This document shows, in pieces, positions 12,739-18,389 of a stretch of DNA of 18,389 nucleotides. Numbering within the stretch: position 1 is the stretch's first letter; every line of letters begins with the position of its first letter. The notes under the pieces are model-generated. The model worked only from the letters and a program-made list of their open reading frames with translations. It was not told the DNA's origin and made no database searches. A program made the position numbers and the translations under genes. This DNA comes from Candidatus Woesearchaeota archaeon (lineage in GTDB: Archaea > Nanobdellota > Nanobdellia > Woesearchaeales > BM511), in assembly GCA_018221175.1 (NCBI GenBank), contig JAAOYE010000036.1, positions 1-18,389 on the forward strand, in the 5' to 3' direction.

Positions 12739-14214
12739 TTATACAACTTTACCAACCACGCTTCTTAGCATGTGTCCTGTTACCTTGATATTGTAGAATT
12801 TCTTCAGCTCTAACCTTTGTTTGATACCAACAATTAAGGGATATGTTCCAAACTGGCGCAAGAACGTGTTTTTTCCGTCATAAACTTCAGAAAAAACATT
12901 TTTAATAATTGTATTCTCAGGTACTAGTCTTTTTAGCATTTCATAGTCGATTTCCTGCCTAATTTGGTTTCTCCATTTCCAATAAAGTGTTTTGTTTTTT
13001 CTTAAGAATTTGTTTCCAACGTTCTCATAAAGCGTTGTTCCTTTGTACGGCACAACCTGCCTGATATTAATTCTCCTCAAAAGCAGTTTCTCATCAAGTA
13101 TTTGGTGCAAGTATTTCATATTCTCGACATGAGTTTGTTTTGTCTCTCCATTAAGGCCAAACAAGATATTCACGCCAGGCAAAAAATGATGAAATCCATT
13201 TGAGCTTCTTTTCCCGCCAATCTTATTTATTATCTTAATCGCTTTCATAGTGGTCTCTGGCGTGGAATTCAGGTTATTTTTCTTAACAACAGTATCATCA
13301 AAGCTTTCAACACCAAACGCTGCAATGTTTCCAGGCGTACAGTATTTCACGATTAATTTTGTAATTTCTTCGTTTACTCTTGCAGGGTTTGCATTGTCAA
13401 TATGCAAAACATCTGGCTTGGAGTTTGAAATAGGCTCTAACAGCTTCTTTATCTCTTCAGTTTTACCGTCTTTATATGAATAAAAGCAGGTTTGTTTACC
13501 AAGCCTAAACCTACTAACACCAGTATTTACTAGCGCTTTGACTTCTTCATGTATGTTTTTCTGTTCTCTATATAGCTGAGGTTTTGTCCATTCAACGCAA
13601 AATGAACATCCTTTGTCTCTAAAACAACCAGACGCAGTCTCTATCTCTGCAACGCGGATATCCAGGATTTGTTTTACTATCTGGGCACCAGCAGGTGCAA
13701 CTTTGTCTATATCTTCAAAACTGCTTATTTCAAAATAATCAACATCGACAGTGTCAAATATATCCGTGTCCTGATTCTCTACGAGTTTACCCCCTTCAAG
13801 CTGAGTTCCATGATGGGATGCAGCTGGACCAGTCAATATTTTTTCACACCTCGAATCTTCAATTAACGGAACGATTTCTCGAAGTGTCCCAGGAATTGCA
13901 GATAAATATTTTCCAGGTGTGTGCACTCCAAGAATCACGACCAAAACCTCTGTTTTATCAAGAACTTCTTTGATGGTCTTTGAGTTTTTTGTTAGGTTAT
14001 AGACATCTATCTTTGACCTTTGCTTTTCAGTTATAGTGGGTATTTGATTATCATATTTCTTATATAATCTAACATCATCTATAGTGATATACTTAACATC
14101 GTTGCCTTTTTTCTTAAGCCTGCCATAGATATATCTTGGGTATGTTCCAATATAGGGTGGAACACCAAGGCCGGCGGGCTCATCAGTGTAGCAGTCAAGT
14201 ATTGTATAATTCAT
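12739..14214 (-). CDS. Radical SAM protein, COG1031-like, with unusual Cx5Cx2C motif
   Basis: 491 aa from ATG 14212-14214. The start is chosen because a TATA box is centred about 25 bp upstream; ATG 14227-14229 would be only about 10 bp from it. The N-terminal 170 residues (ILDCYTDEPAGLGVPPYIGTYPRYIYG, VLVVILGVHTPG, KILTGPAASHHG) resemble a B12-binding-like Rossmann domain. The radical SAM core starts with ETASGCFRDKGCSFC: Cys197, Cys203 and Cys206, a Cx5Cx2C spacing instead of the usual Cx3Cx2C. 'FGVESFDDTVVKKNNLNSTPET' and 'GVNILFGLNGET' are barrel motifs. The C-terminus (FGTYPLIVGIKQRLELKKFYNIKVTGHMLRSV) fits the helix-hairpin-helix end of COG1031. These proteins are archaeal and uncharacterised; the substrate is unknown. 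Nucleic-acid binding is possible given the HhH. Confidence 0.82.
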   Translation of the reverse strand: MNYTILDCYTDEPAGLGVPPYIGTYPRYIYGRLKKKGNDVKYITIDDVRLYKKYDNQIPTITEKQRSKIDVYNLTKNSKTIKEVLDKTEVLVVILGVHTPGKYLSAIPGTLREIVPLIEDSRCEKILTGPAASHHGTQLEGGKLVENQDTDIFDTVDVDYFEISSFEDIDKVAPAGAQIVKQILDIRVAEIETASGCFRDKGCSFCVEWTKPQLYREQKNIHEEVKALVNTGVSRFRLGKQTCFYSYKDGKTEEIKKLLEPISNSKPDVLHIDNANPARVNEEITKLIVKYCTPGNIAAFGVESFDDTVVKKNNLNSTPETTMKAIKIINKIGGKRSSNGFHHFLPGVNILFGLNGETKQTHVENMKYLHQILDEKLLLRRINIRQVVPYKGTTLYENVGNKFLRKNKTLYWKWRNQIRQEIDYEMLKRLVPENTIIKNVFSEVYDGKNTFLRQFGTYPLIVGIKQRLELKKFYNIKVTGHMLRSVVGKVV

Positions 14215-14233
14215 ACAAAAGCAAAACAAGGAG

Positions 14234-14255
14234 TTATTTAAAAATCTTTATAAGG
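14234..14255. promoter_or_regulatory. Back-to-back TATA boxes for the radical SAM gene and yggS
   Basis: TTATTTAAAAA (14234-14244) serves the leftward gene, about 25 bp from ATG 14214. CTTTATAAGG (14246-14255) serves the rightward gene, about 27 bp from ATG 14277. Both genes are therefore probably leaderless and share a very tight divergent promoter. Confidence 0.6.
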
Positions 14256-14276
14256 AATAAACAATTTAGATTAAAT

Positions 14277-14900
14277 ATGAAGATAGAAAAAAACCTTGTA
14301 GAGGTAAGAAAAAACATTGACACAGCTGACCTTGTTGCTGTCACAAAAACTGTCGGGCTAAAAGAAGTTCTTAAGCTAAACGAGCTTGGCGTTAACAAGT
14401 TTGGCGAGAGCAGGGTAAAAGACGCACAGGAAAAAGTAAGAAACGTAAACGCTGAGTGGCACCTTGTGGGCCACCTGCAGTCAAACAAGGTAAAGCTTGC
14501 TGTAGAACTGTTTGATGTGATTCAAAGCGTTGATACAATAAAACTCGCTAGTTTAATCGATGAAGAATGCAAAAAACAAGAAAAGGTAATGCCGATACTT
14601 TTAGAAATTAATATTGCAGAGGAGCCTCAAAAATACGGGTTTAAGGTTGACGAAGTGGAAAACGCGCTTTTAGAAATATCTAAACTTGAAAATGTGAAAA
14701 TCGTCGGATTTATGATGATGGCGCCACTCGTAGCGCATGGGATGACAAGGCCTTTTTTTAGAGGGATGAAAGCATTATACGACAAACACAAACAACAATA
14801 CAACTTGATATGGCTTTCGATGGGGATGACAAACGACTACAAAATCGCAATAGAAGAAGGCAGTAACATGGTAAGAATAGGGCGGGCATTATTTGATTAG
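14277..14900 (+). CDS. PLP homeostasis protein (YggS/PLPBP family)
   Basis: 207 aa, slightly shorter than the usual 225-240. It belongs to the alanine-racemase-fold (type III) PLP proteins that buffer pyridoxal 5'-phosphate and have no known catalytic reaction. Lys24 in LVAVTKTV is the PLP Schiff-base lysine. Other family motifs: FGESRVKDAQEK, EWHLVGHLQSNK, VIQSVDTIKLASLI, LLEINIAEEPQKYGF, GFMMMAPL, WLSMGMTNDYKIAIEEGSNMVRIGRALF, the last being the phosphate-binding part. The start at 14277 is chosen over the longer frame because residues before it lack family similarity and lie upstream of the TATA box. It is followed 35 bp later by tmk with its own promoter. Confidence 0.93.
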   Translation: MKIEKNLVEVRKNIDTADLVAVTKTVGLKEVLKLNELGVNKFGESRVKDAQEKVRNVNAEWHLVGHLQSNKVKLAVELFDVIQSVDTIKLASLIDEECKKQEKVMPILLEINIAEEPQKYGFKVDEVENALLEISKLENVKIVGFMMMAPLVAHGMTRPFFRGMKALYDKHKQQYNLIWLSMGMTNDYKIAIEEGSNMVRIGRALFD

Positions 14901-14904
14901 AAAC

Positions 14905-14913
14905 CTTAATAAA
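14905..14913 (+). promoter_or_regulatory. TATA box of tmk
   Basis: CTTAATAAA is centred about 27 bp before ATG 14936. No Shine-Dalgarno is seen, which fits a leaderless transcript. Confidence 0.5.
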
Positions 14914-14935
14914 CAAAACAATTCTTGCACATTAT

Positions 14936-15607
14936 ATGAAGGGAAAACTCATTGTAATCGACGGACCCGATGGGAGTGGGAAAGGGACGCAAACAGAGCT
15001 TCTAATAAAAAAACTAAAACAAGAAGGATACGCTGTAAAAAAATATGACTTTCCAAGATACGGAAAAAAATCAGCGTATCTTGTCGAACAATACCTGAAT
15101 GGCAAATATGGAAAAGCAGACGAAGTTTTGCCAAAAGTAGCGTCACTATTTTATGCAATAGACAGGTTTGCAGCAAAAAAAGATATGGTTAAAACACTAA
15201 AAGACAGGAAAATAATAATATCAAACAGGTATGTCTCTGCAAACGCCGGACACCAAGGCGGAAAAATAAACGACAAAAAACAAAGACAAGAATTTCTAAA
15301 ATGGCTGGATGAATTAGAATACAAAACTCTAAAGTTGCCAAGACCAGACCTAAACATATATCTTCATGTGCCATGGGAAATCGGCCAAAAACTAGTGGAC
15401 AAAAAAGGACACAGAGAATATATTGGAAACAAAAGAGATATTCACGAAGCTGACTCAGAGCACCTAAAAAACACTCAAGAAGCATTCTCGCATTTAATAC
15501 AGATTGAGCCAAACTGGGTTAAGATTGACTGCGTAAAAAATAACGTGTTGTTAACAATTGAAGAAATTCACAAATTAGTGCTAAAAGAAGTAAAAAAACA
15601 CATTTAA
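14936..15607 (+). CDS. tmk: Thymidylate kinase
   Basis: 223 aa, normal for the family. Phosphorylates dTMP to dTDP using ATP for DNA synthesis. The P-loop is GPDGSGKGT (10-18). FPRYGKKSAYLVEQYLNGKYG (39-59) is the dTMP-binding segment. YAIDRFAAKKDM holds the DR motif (Asp76, Arg77). SNRYVSANAGHQGGK is the conserved RY(x)S base-recognition helix. LPRPDLNIYLHVP is the strand before the LID. The LID region (KKGHREYIGNKRDIHEADSEH) keeps basic residues. It lies in a rightward series with yggS, the AI-2E-family gene and AMP phosphorylase, two of which act on nucleotides. Confidence 0.95.
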   Translation: MKGKLIVIDGPDGSGKGTQTELLIKKLKQEGYAVKKYDFPRYGKKSAYLVEQYLNGKYGKADEVLPKVASLFYAIDRFAAKKDMVKTLKDRKIIISNRYVSANAGHQGGKINDKKQRQEFLKWLDELEYKTLKLPRPDLNIYLHVPWEIGQKLVDKKGHREYIGNKRDIHEADSEHLKNTQEAFSHLIQIEPNWVKIDCVKNNVLLTIEEIHKLVLKEVKKHI

Positions 15608-15647
15608 AAGCGAAAGCTTAAAAATATATTAAAAATAAAGAGTTAAA

Positions 15648-15655
15648 AGAGGTGA
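15648..15655 (+). promoter_or_regulatory. Shine-Dalgarno of the AI-2E-family gene
   Basis: AGAGGTGA is the best SD match in the window. Five bases downstream, in frame, is ATC 15661 rather than ATG, GTG or TTG. The first conventional start (TTG 15688) is 32 nt away, too far for this SD. Confidence 0.65.
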
Positions 15656-15660
15656 AATAA

Positions 15661-16689
15661 ATCCACTCTGAAGAATATAAAAAATACTTGTCACTTGGAA
15701 TTGTTCTTGTAGTGGTAATACTGTCTTTCTTGCTTATATGGCCATTTATACCCTCAATACTTTCAGCAGTAATATTAGCATATATCTTTTATCCATTATA
15801 CTTAAAATTAAGAAAAAAAGTCAAAAAAGACTGGGTGGCAGCATTAATTCTAAGCATTGGTGTAGTTATATTAGTCATACTTCCTTTCTTGGCTTTACTT
15901 AATTCAGTGGCAAATCAAGCAGTAGGCGTGTATGTTGCAGCAGAAGTATATCTTTCAGATAGCGATCAGTCACTTGGAGACTTCTATACAAATTTTGAAC
16001 AGAGATTTGGATTCAAGCTAGATATTGAAGGATTAATCTCTCAAGGAGTAGACTTTATTGTAAACGCAACAAAATCATTTCTATCTTCGCTTCCAGAAAA
16101 GATAATCAATTTTTTCATATTCATCTTTTTATTCTACTACCTTCTAAAAGAAGGAGAAAAGGTTTCAAAACGGGTAGCAGATTTCCTTCCATTAAAAAAA
16201 GACATAAAAAGAAAGCTAATCAAAGGATGCAATGAACTAATCCATGCAGTGGTCTTTGGAACACTCTTAACAGCATTAATACAAGGCACAGTAGGTGGAG
16301 TGGGATTTGTAATATTTGGTGTGGGTTCTCCTATTTTCTGGGGATTTATGATGGCGATATTTGCATTAATTCCGATGGTTGGAACAGCAGTAATATGGGC
16401 GCCAGCAGCGCTATTTTTGTTTGGGAAAGGACTTTTTTTAGCAAATGGTTGGATGATATTTAGAGGTGCGGGGCTTTTTGTCTACGGGTTTTTTGGAATC
16501 AGCCTAATAGACAACTTTGTAAGGCCAAAACTCATAGGAGCGCGAGGAAGCATGCATCCAGCAATAGTTCTTTTAGGCGTGCTTGGAGGACTAAAACTTG
16601 TAGGGTTTATAGGCATAATAATTGGACCGATCATACTATCATTATTTCTTGCCATGGTAAAAGTTTACAGTGAAGATTATGAGATTTAG
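15661..16689 (+). CDS. AI-2E/PerM-family membrane protein
   Basis: About 342 aa if translation starts at ATC 15661 (333 aa from TTG 15688). The family (PF01594: TqsA, YdiK, PerM) has eight transmembrane helices. Members export autoinducer-2 or act as Na+/H+ antiporters, and the archaeal role is unknown. Hydrophobic segments lie at the N-terminus (two hairpins, LGIVLVVVILSFLLIWPFI; WVAALILSIGVVILVILPFL), then a soluble loop, then IINFFIFIFLFYYLLKEGE, LLTALIQGTVGGVGFVIFG and FWGFMMAIFALIPMVGTAVIW. The family signature SLIDNFVRPKLIGARGSMHP is followed by LLGVLGGLKLVGFIGIIIGP. The extra residues IHSEEYKKY before TTG look like the normal cytoplasmic start of archaeal members. It overlaps the AMP phosphorylase start. 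Confidence 0.85.
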   Translation: MHSEEYKKYLSLGIVLVVVILSFLLIWPFIPSILSAVILAYIFYPLYLKLRKKVKKDWVAALILSIGVVILVILPFLALLNSVANQAVGVYVAAEVYLSDSDQSLGDFYTNFEQRFGFKLDIEGLISQGVDFIVNATKSFLSSLPEKIINFFIFIFLFYYLLKEGEKVSKRVADFLPLKKDIKRKLIKGCNELIHAVVFGTLLTALIQGTVGGVGFVIFGVGSPIFWGFMMAIFALIPMVGTAVIWAPAALFLFGKGLFLANGWMIFRGAGLFVYGFFGISLIDNFVRPKLIGARGSMHPAIVLLGVLGGLKLVGFIGIIIGPIILSLFLAMVKVYSEDYEI

Positions 16690-18172
16690 TGTGAAAAATC
16701 TGAAGATAAGCACAGGAGACACACTCGTAGCTATCTTAAACAAGAAAGATGCAGATAAATACGGACTTTTTTCTATGGATAGGCTTAAAATATCTAATGG
16801 AAGCCATAAATCGATAACAGCAGTAATAGACATAACAGAATCAGAAGAACTTGTTCCAAAAGGCACAATGGGTGTGTTTCAAGAATTATACCATATACTA
16901 AACTTGAGAGGTGTAAAAAAAGTAAATGTTGAAATAGAAAAAAAGCCAGACTCAATACATTATATTAAAGACAAACTATCCAAAAAAAGATTAGGATACG
17001 AACAGTTTAAGCAGATTATTCAAGACATAATAGATAATAAGCTTACAAGTATCGAAATGACGTATTTCGTCACGGCATGCTATGTCAACGAACTTTCTAC
17101 AAAAGAGATATACAATTTAACAAAAGCAATGATAGATACGGGAGAAATGATAGATTTTGATAAAAGGATAATCATGGACAAGCATTGTATAGGCGGCGTT
17201 GCAGGCAACAGAACAACAATGGTCGCAACAGCAATAATTGCTGCTGTAGGATACACCATACCAAAGACCTCTTCACGCTCAATAACAAGTGCTGCTGGAA
17301 CTGCTGACACAATGGAGCAGCTTTGCAAAGTAGGGTTTTCACCAAATGAACTAAAAAGAATAGTTGAAAAAACAAGTGGTTGTATTGTGTGGGGTGGTGC
17401 TCTTAACCTGGCACCTGCAGATGATAAAATAATTGGTGTTGAGTCGCCAATATCACTTGATCCGGTAGGTCAGCTCATTGCAAGCGTTCTTGCAAAGAAA
17501 AAGTCAGTGTCAGCAACGCATTTGCTAATAGACATACCTTGGGGAAAAGGAGCAAAGATTATTGACAAAAAAAGCGCTAAAGCTTTGAAACGAAAATTCC
17601 AAACTATTGCAAAAATGATAAAGATAAAGACCAAAGTAATTTTATCCGACGGCACGCACCCTATAGGAAATGGGATTGGTCCTGTGCTTGAAGCAAGAGA
17701 TGTCTTGTACACATTAAAAAATGATATATGGGGGTCATTTGAACTAAAAGAAAAATCAATAAGTCTGGCAGGAGAAATGCTTAAAATGGTTGGGCACCAC
17801 AACGGGGCAGATATTGCAAGAAAAATATTTGATTCAGGTGCAGCTTATGAAAAATTCGTAGAAATAGTAAAAGCGCAAGGCGGAAAAGAGACTGATCCTG
17901 ACAAGATGCGCCTTGGAAAGTACTTTTTTGATATCCACGCCGAAGAGAAGGGAAAAGTTAGCCATATAGACAACAAAGCAATTAACAAAATCGCCAGGGT
18001 TGCAGGTGCACCTGTTGACCCAAGAGCAGGAGTTTATCTATATATCTATAAAGGAAAACCAGTGCACGCCCAAGACAAGCTTTTTAGGATATATTCTGAA
18101 AGTAAAGAACGCCTTTCTTTTGCAAAAGAGCACACAAAAAGATTTCTGGGCGTGGAGATTTCAGACAAATAA
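16679..18172 (+). CDS. deoA: AMP phosphorylase (archaeal nucleotide degradation)
   Basis: 497 aa, the length of archaeal AMP phosphorylase and about 60 residues longer than bacterial thymidine phosphorylase because of an N-terminal domain (MRFSVKNLKISTGDTLVAIL). Converts AMP (also CMP/UMP) plus phosphate to base and ribose-1,5-bisphosphate, which R15P isomerase and form III RubisCO then take to 3-phosphoglycerate. Motifs: DKHCIGGVAGNRTT (about 167-180, phosphate binding), KTSSRSITSAAGTADTME (about 196-213), WGGALNLAPADD and ESPISLDPVGQLIASVLAKK. The partner genes are not in the window. ATG 16679 is preferred over GTG 16670; the overlap with the AI-2E-family gene is 11 nt, suggesting one transcript. 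The gene stops just before the convergent tRNA-Ser. Confidence 0.92.
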   Translation: MRFSVKNLKISTGDTLVAILNKKDADKYGLFSMDRLKISNGSHKSITAVIDITESEELVPKGTMGVFQELYHILNLRGVKKVNVEIEKKPDSIHYIKDKLSKKRLGYEQFKQIIQDIIDNKLTSIEMTYFVTACYVNELSTKEIYNLTKAMIDTGEMIDFDKRIIMDKHCIGGVAGNRTTMVATAIIAAVGYTIPKTSSRSITSAAGTADTMEQLCKVGFSPNELKRIVEKTSGCIVWGGALNLAPADDKIIGVESPISLDPVGQLIASVLAKKKSVSATHLLIDIPWGKGAKIIDKKSAKALKRKFQTIAKMIKIKTKVILSDGTHPIGNGIGPVLEARDVLYTLKNDIWGSFELKEKSISLAGEMLKMVGHHNGADIARKIFDSGAAYEKFVEIVKAQGGKETDPDKMRLGKYFFDIHAEEKGKVSHIDNKAINKIARVAGAPVDPRAGVYLYIYKGKPVHAQDKLFRIYSESKERLSFAKEHTKRFLGVEISDK

Positions 18173-18217
18173 GCGCCACGACCCGGATTCGAACCGGGGA
18201 TCCCAAAGGGACAAGCT

Positions 18218-18253
18218 TTCCTCACTCGCATTTGGGACTTGCCCTATGCAAGT
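18218..18253 (-). other. tRNA-Ser intron 2, position 37/38 (36 nt)
   Basis: The anticodon stem is the outer helix. A 7-bp inner helix, CTTGCAT/ATGCGAG, is capped by AGGGCAAGTCCCAA, which can form GGG/CCC. The central helix is poor (CTGG against TGAGG, about two good pairs), so this is a relaxed bulge-helix-bulge. The A-runs on both sides (GGAAA twice) leave the phase ambiguous by a few bases. Confidence 0.7.
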
Positions 18254-18270
18254 TTCCAGGCTTGCGCAAT

Positions 18271-18311
18271 TTTCCGCTTCGCGCAAAACCATCTTGGCTT
18301 AACAGCAAAGT
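18271..18311 (-). other. tRNA-Ser intron 1, D loop position 20/21 (41 nt)
   Basis: A strict bulge-helix-bulge. The 4-bp central helix is TCCG (18317-18314) with CGGA (18276-18273). The 3-nt bulges are GTA (18313-18311) and AAA (18272-18270). The inner helix CTTTGC (18310-18305) pairs with GCGAAG (18282-18277), and a further hairpin AAGCCA/TGGTTT has loop AGA. Cutting after the second base of each bulge gives exactly bases 20 and 21 (U20, A21). Confidence 0.82.
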
Positions 18312-18357
18312 ACCGGACTATGCGATCGTGGCATGAGATTTTAGAATTTAGTATTTG

Positions 18358-18365
18358 TTTAAAAA
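18358..18365 (-). promoter_or_regulatory. TATA box of tRNA-Ser
   Basis: The leftward sequence TTTTTAAAC is centred about 29 bp upstream of the first tRNA base and matches the string upstream of tRNA-Thr. Its core is near-symmetric and sits about 25 bp before an ATG at 18387 on the other strand, so it may also serve a rightward leaderless gene that starts at the window edge. Confidence 0.5.
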
Positions 18366-18389
18366 TGTTGTTGATTATTGGCTAGTATG

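Larger units (their letters stand above)
18174..18332 (-). tRNA. tRNA-Ser(GGA) interrupted by two introns
   Basis: Read leftward, acceptor GCCACGA (18332-18326) pairs with TCGTGGC (18181-18175), and discriminator G73 is base 18174, as in archaeal tRNA-Ser. The T arm is CCCGG-TTCGAAT-CCGGG. The variable arm TCCC-TTT-GGGATC is the long class II type. Anticodon stem CAAGC (18264-18260) pairs with GCTTG (18216-18212) around CTGGAAA with anticodon GGA (UCC/UCU). Removing 18311-18271 joins GCATAGTCCGGT to ATTGCG and gives a correct D arm (G18G19, A14, A21, stem GCA/TGC, 13/22 U-U). Removing 18253-18218 restores the anticodon loop. The mature RNA is 82 nt. CCA is not encoded. It converges with AMP phosphorylase, whose stop ends 1 nt away. 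Confidence 0.88.

Noticed and set aside
14136..14276. Longer YggS reading from 14136
   Set aside because: The extra 47 residues are antisense to the radical SAM gene and lie upstream of the yggS TATA box.
15610..15621. AAGC-GAAA-GCTT hairpin after tmk as a terminator
   Set aside because: Only a 4-bp stem with no following T run. It is too weak to call.
18000..18302. 100-aa rightward open frame over the end of AMP phosphorylase and tRNA-Ser
   Set aside because: It is a shadow of the phosphorylase gene in another frame that continues antisense to the tRNA.
18174..18332. tRNA-Leu(CAA) reading using CCAAGA at 18297-18292
   Set aside because: It looks like a Leu anticodon loop, but no matching 3' anticodon stem exists and base 33 would be C. 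The segment folds as part of the D-loop intron, and Ser(GGA) gives a complete structure with G73.
1..18389. CRISPR array, insertion sequence or prophage
   Set aside because: No spaced direct repeats, transposase, integrase or phage protein was seen.

Overview
The window looks like a compact, AT-rich archaeal chromosome segment, most likely from the DPANN group (Woesearchaeota/Pacearchaeota-like). This is an inference from gene content. Archaeal markers are a Taw3 wybutosine enzyme, a eukaryotic/archaeal-type isoleucyl-tRNA synthetase, an AMP phosphorylase of the archaeal nucleotide-salvage type, a GbsR/TrmB-like regulator, TATA-box promoters, many apparently leaderless genes, and tRNA genes with bulge-helix-bulge introns. 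Set against these are bacterial-looking metabolic genes: a bacterial-type MetK, a short malic enzyme, an Fe-S-type PurF and an AI-2E-family membrane protein.

Layout. 1-2964 is a cell-envelope module. A winged-helix regulator, a LolD/MacB-type ABC ATPase and the start of a secreted protein run leftward. A large acidic, single-pass surface protein runs rightward from the same 160-bp divergent promoter region. 2990-4567 holds an unknown protein, Taw3 and a small four-helix membrane protein. 4564-8960 is mostly leftward metabolism: PurF, MetK, malic enzyme and a 47-residue zinc-ribbon protein, with an intron-bearing tRNA-Thr(GGU) gene inserted rightward between metK and the malic enzyme. 9101-14214 holds ileS, an unknown 213-aa protein and a COG1031-like radical SAM protein. 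14277-18172 is a rightward run of YggS/PLPBP, thymidylate kinase, AI-2E-family protein and AMP phosphorylase. A leftward tRNA-Ser(GGA) with two introns closes the window.

The most striking content is the two tRNA genes. Each can be folded into a complete, normal tRNA only if two introns are removed. One is at the usual 37/38 site. The other is at an unusual place: the T loop (59/60) in tRNA-Thr and the D loop (20/21) in tRNA-Ser. The D-loop intron has a textbook bulge-helix-bulge: 4-bp central helix, two 3-nt bulges and a 6-bp inner helix.

Other points are start sites set by promoter position (TATA centres 25-31 bp before the start codon in about eight genes), an apparent AUC start codon for the AI-2E-family gene, convergent genes whose stop codons share CTAG or TTAG, and several dyad-symmetric elements over promoters. 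No CRISPR array, transposon, plasmid or phage gene was seen, and no gene-free stretch is longer than about 160 bases.
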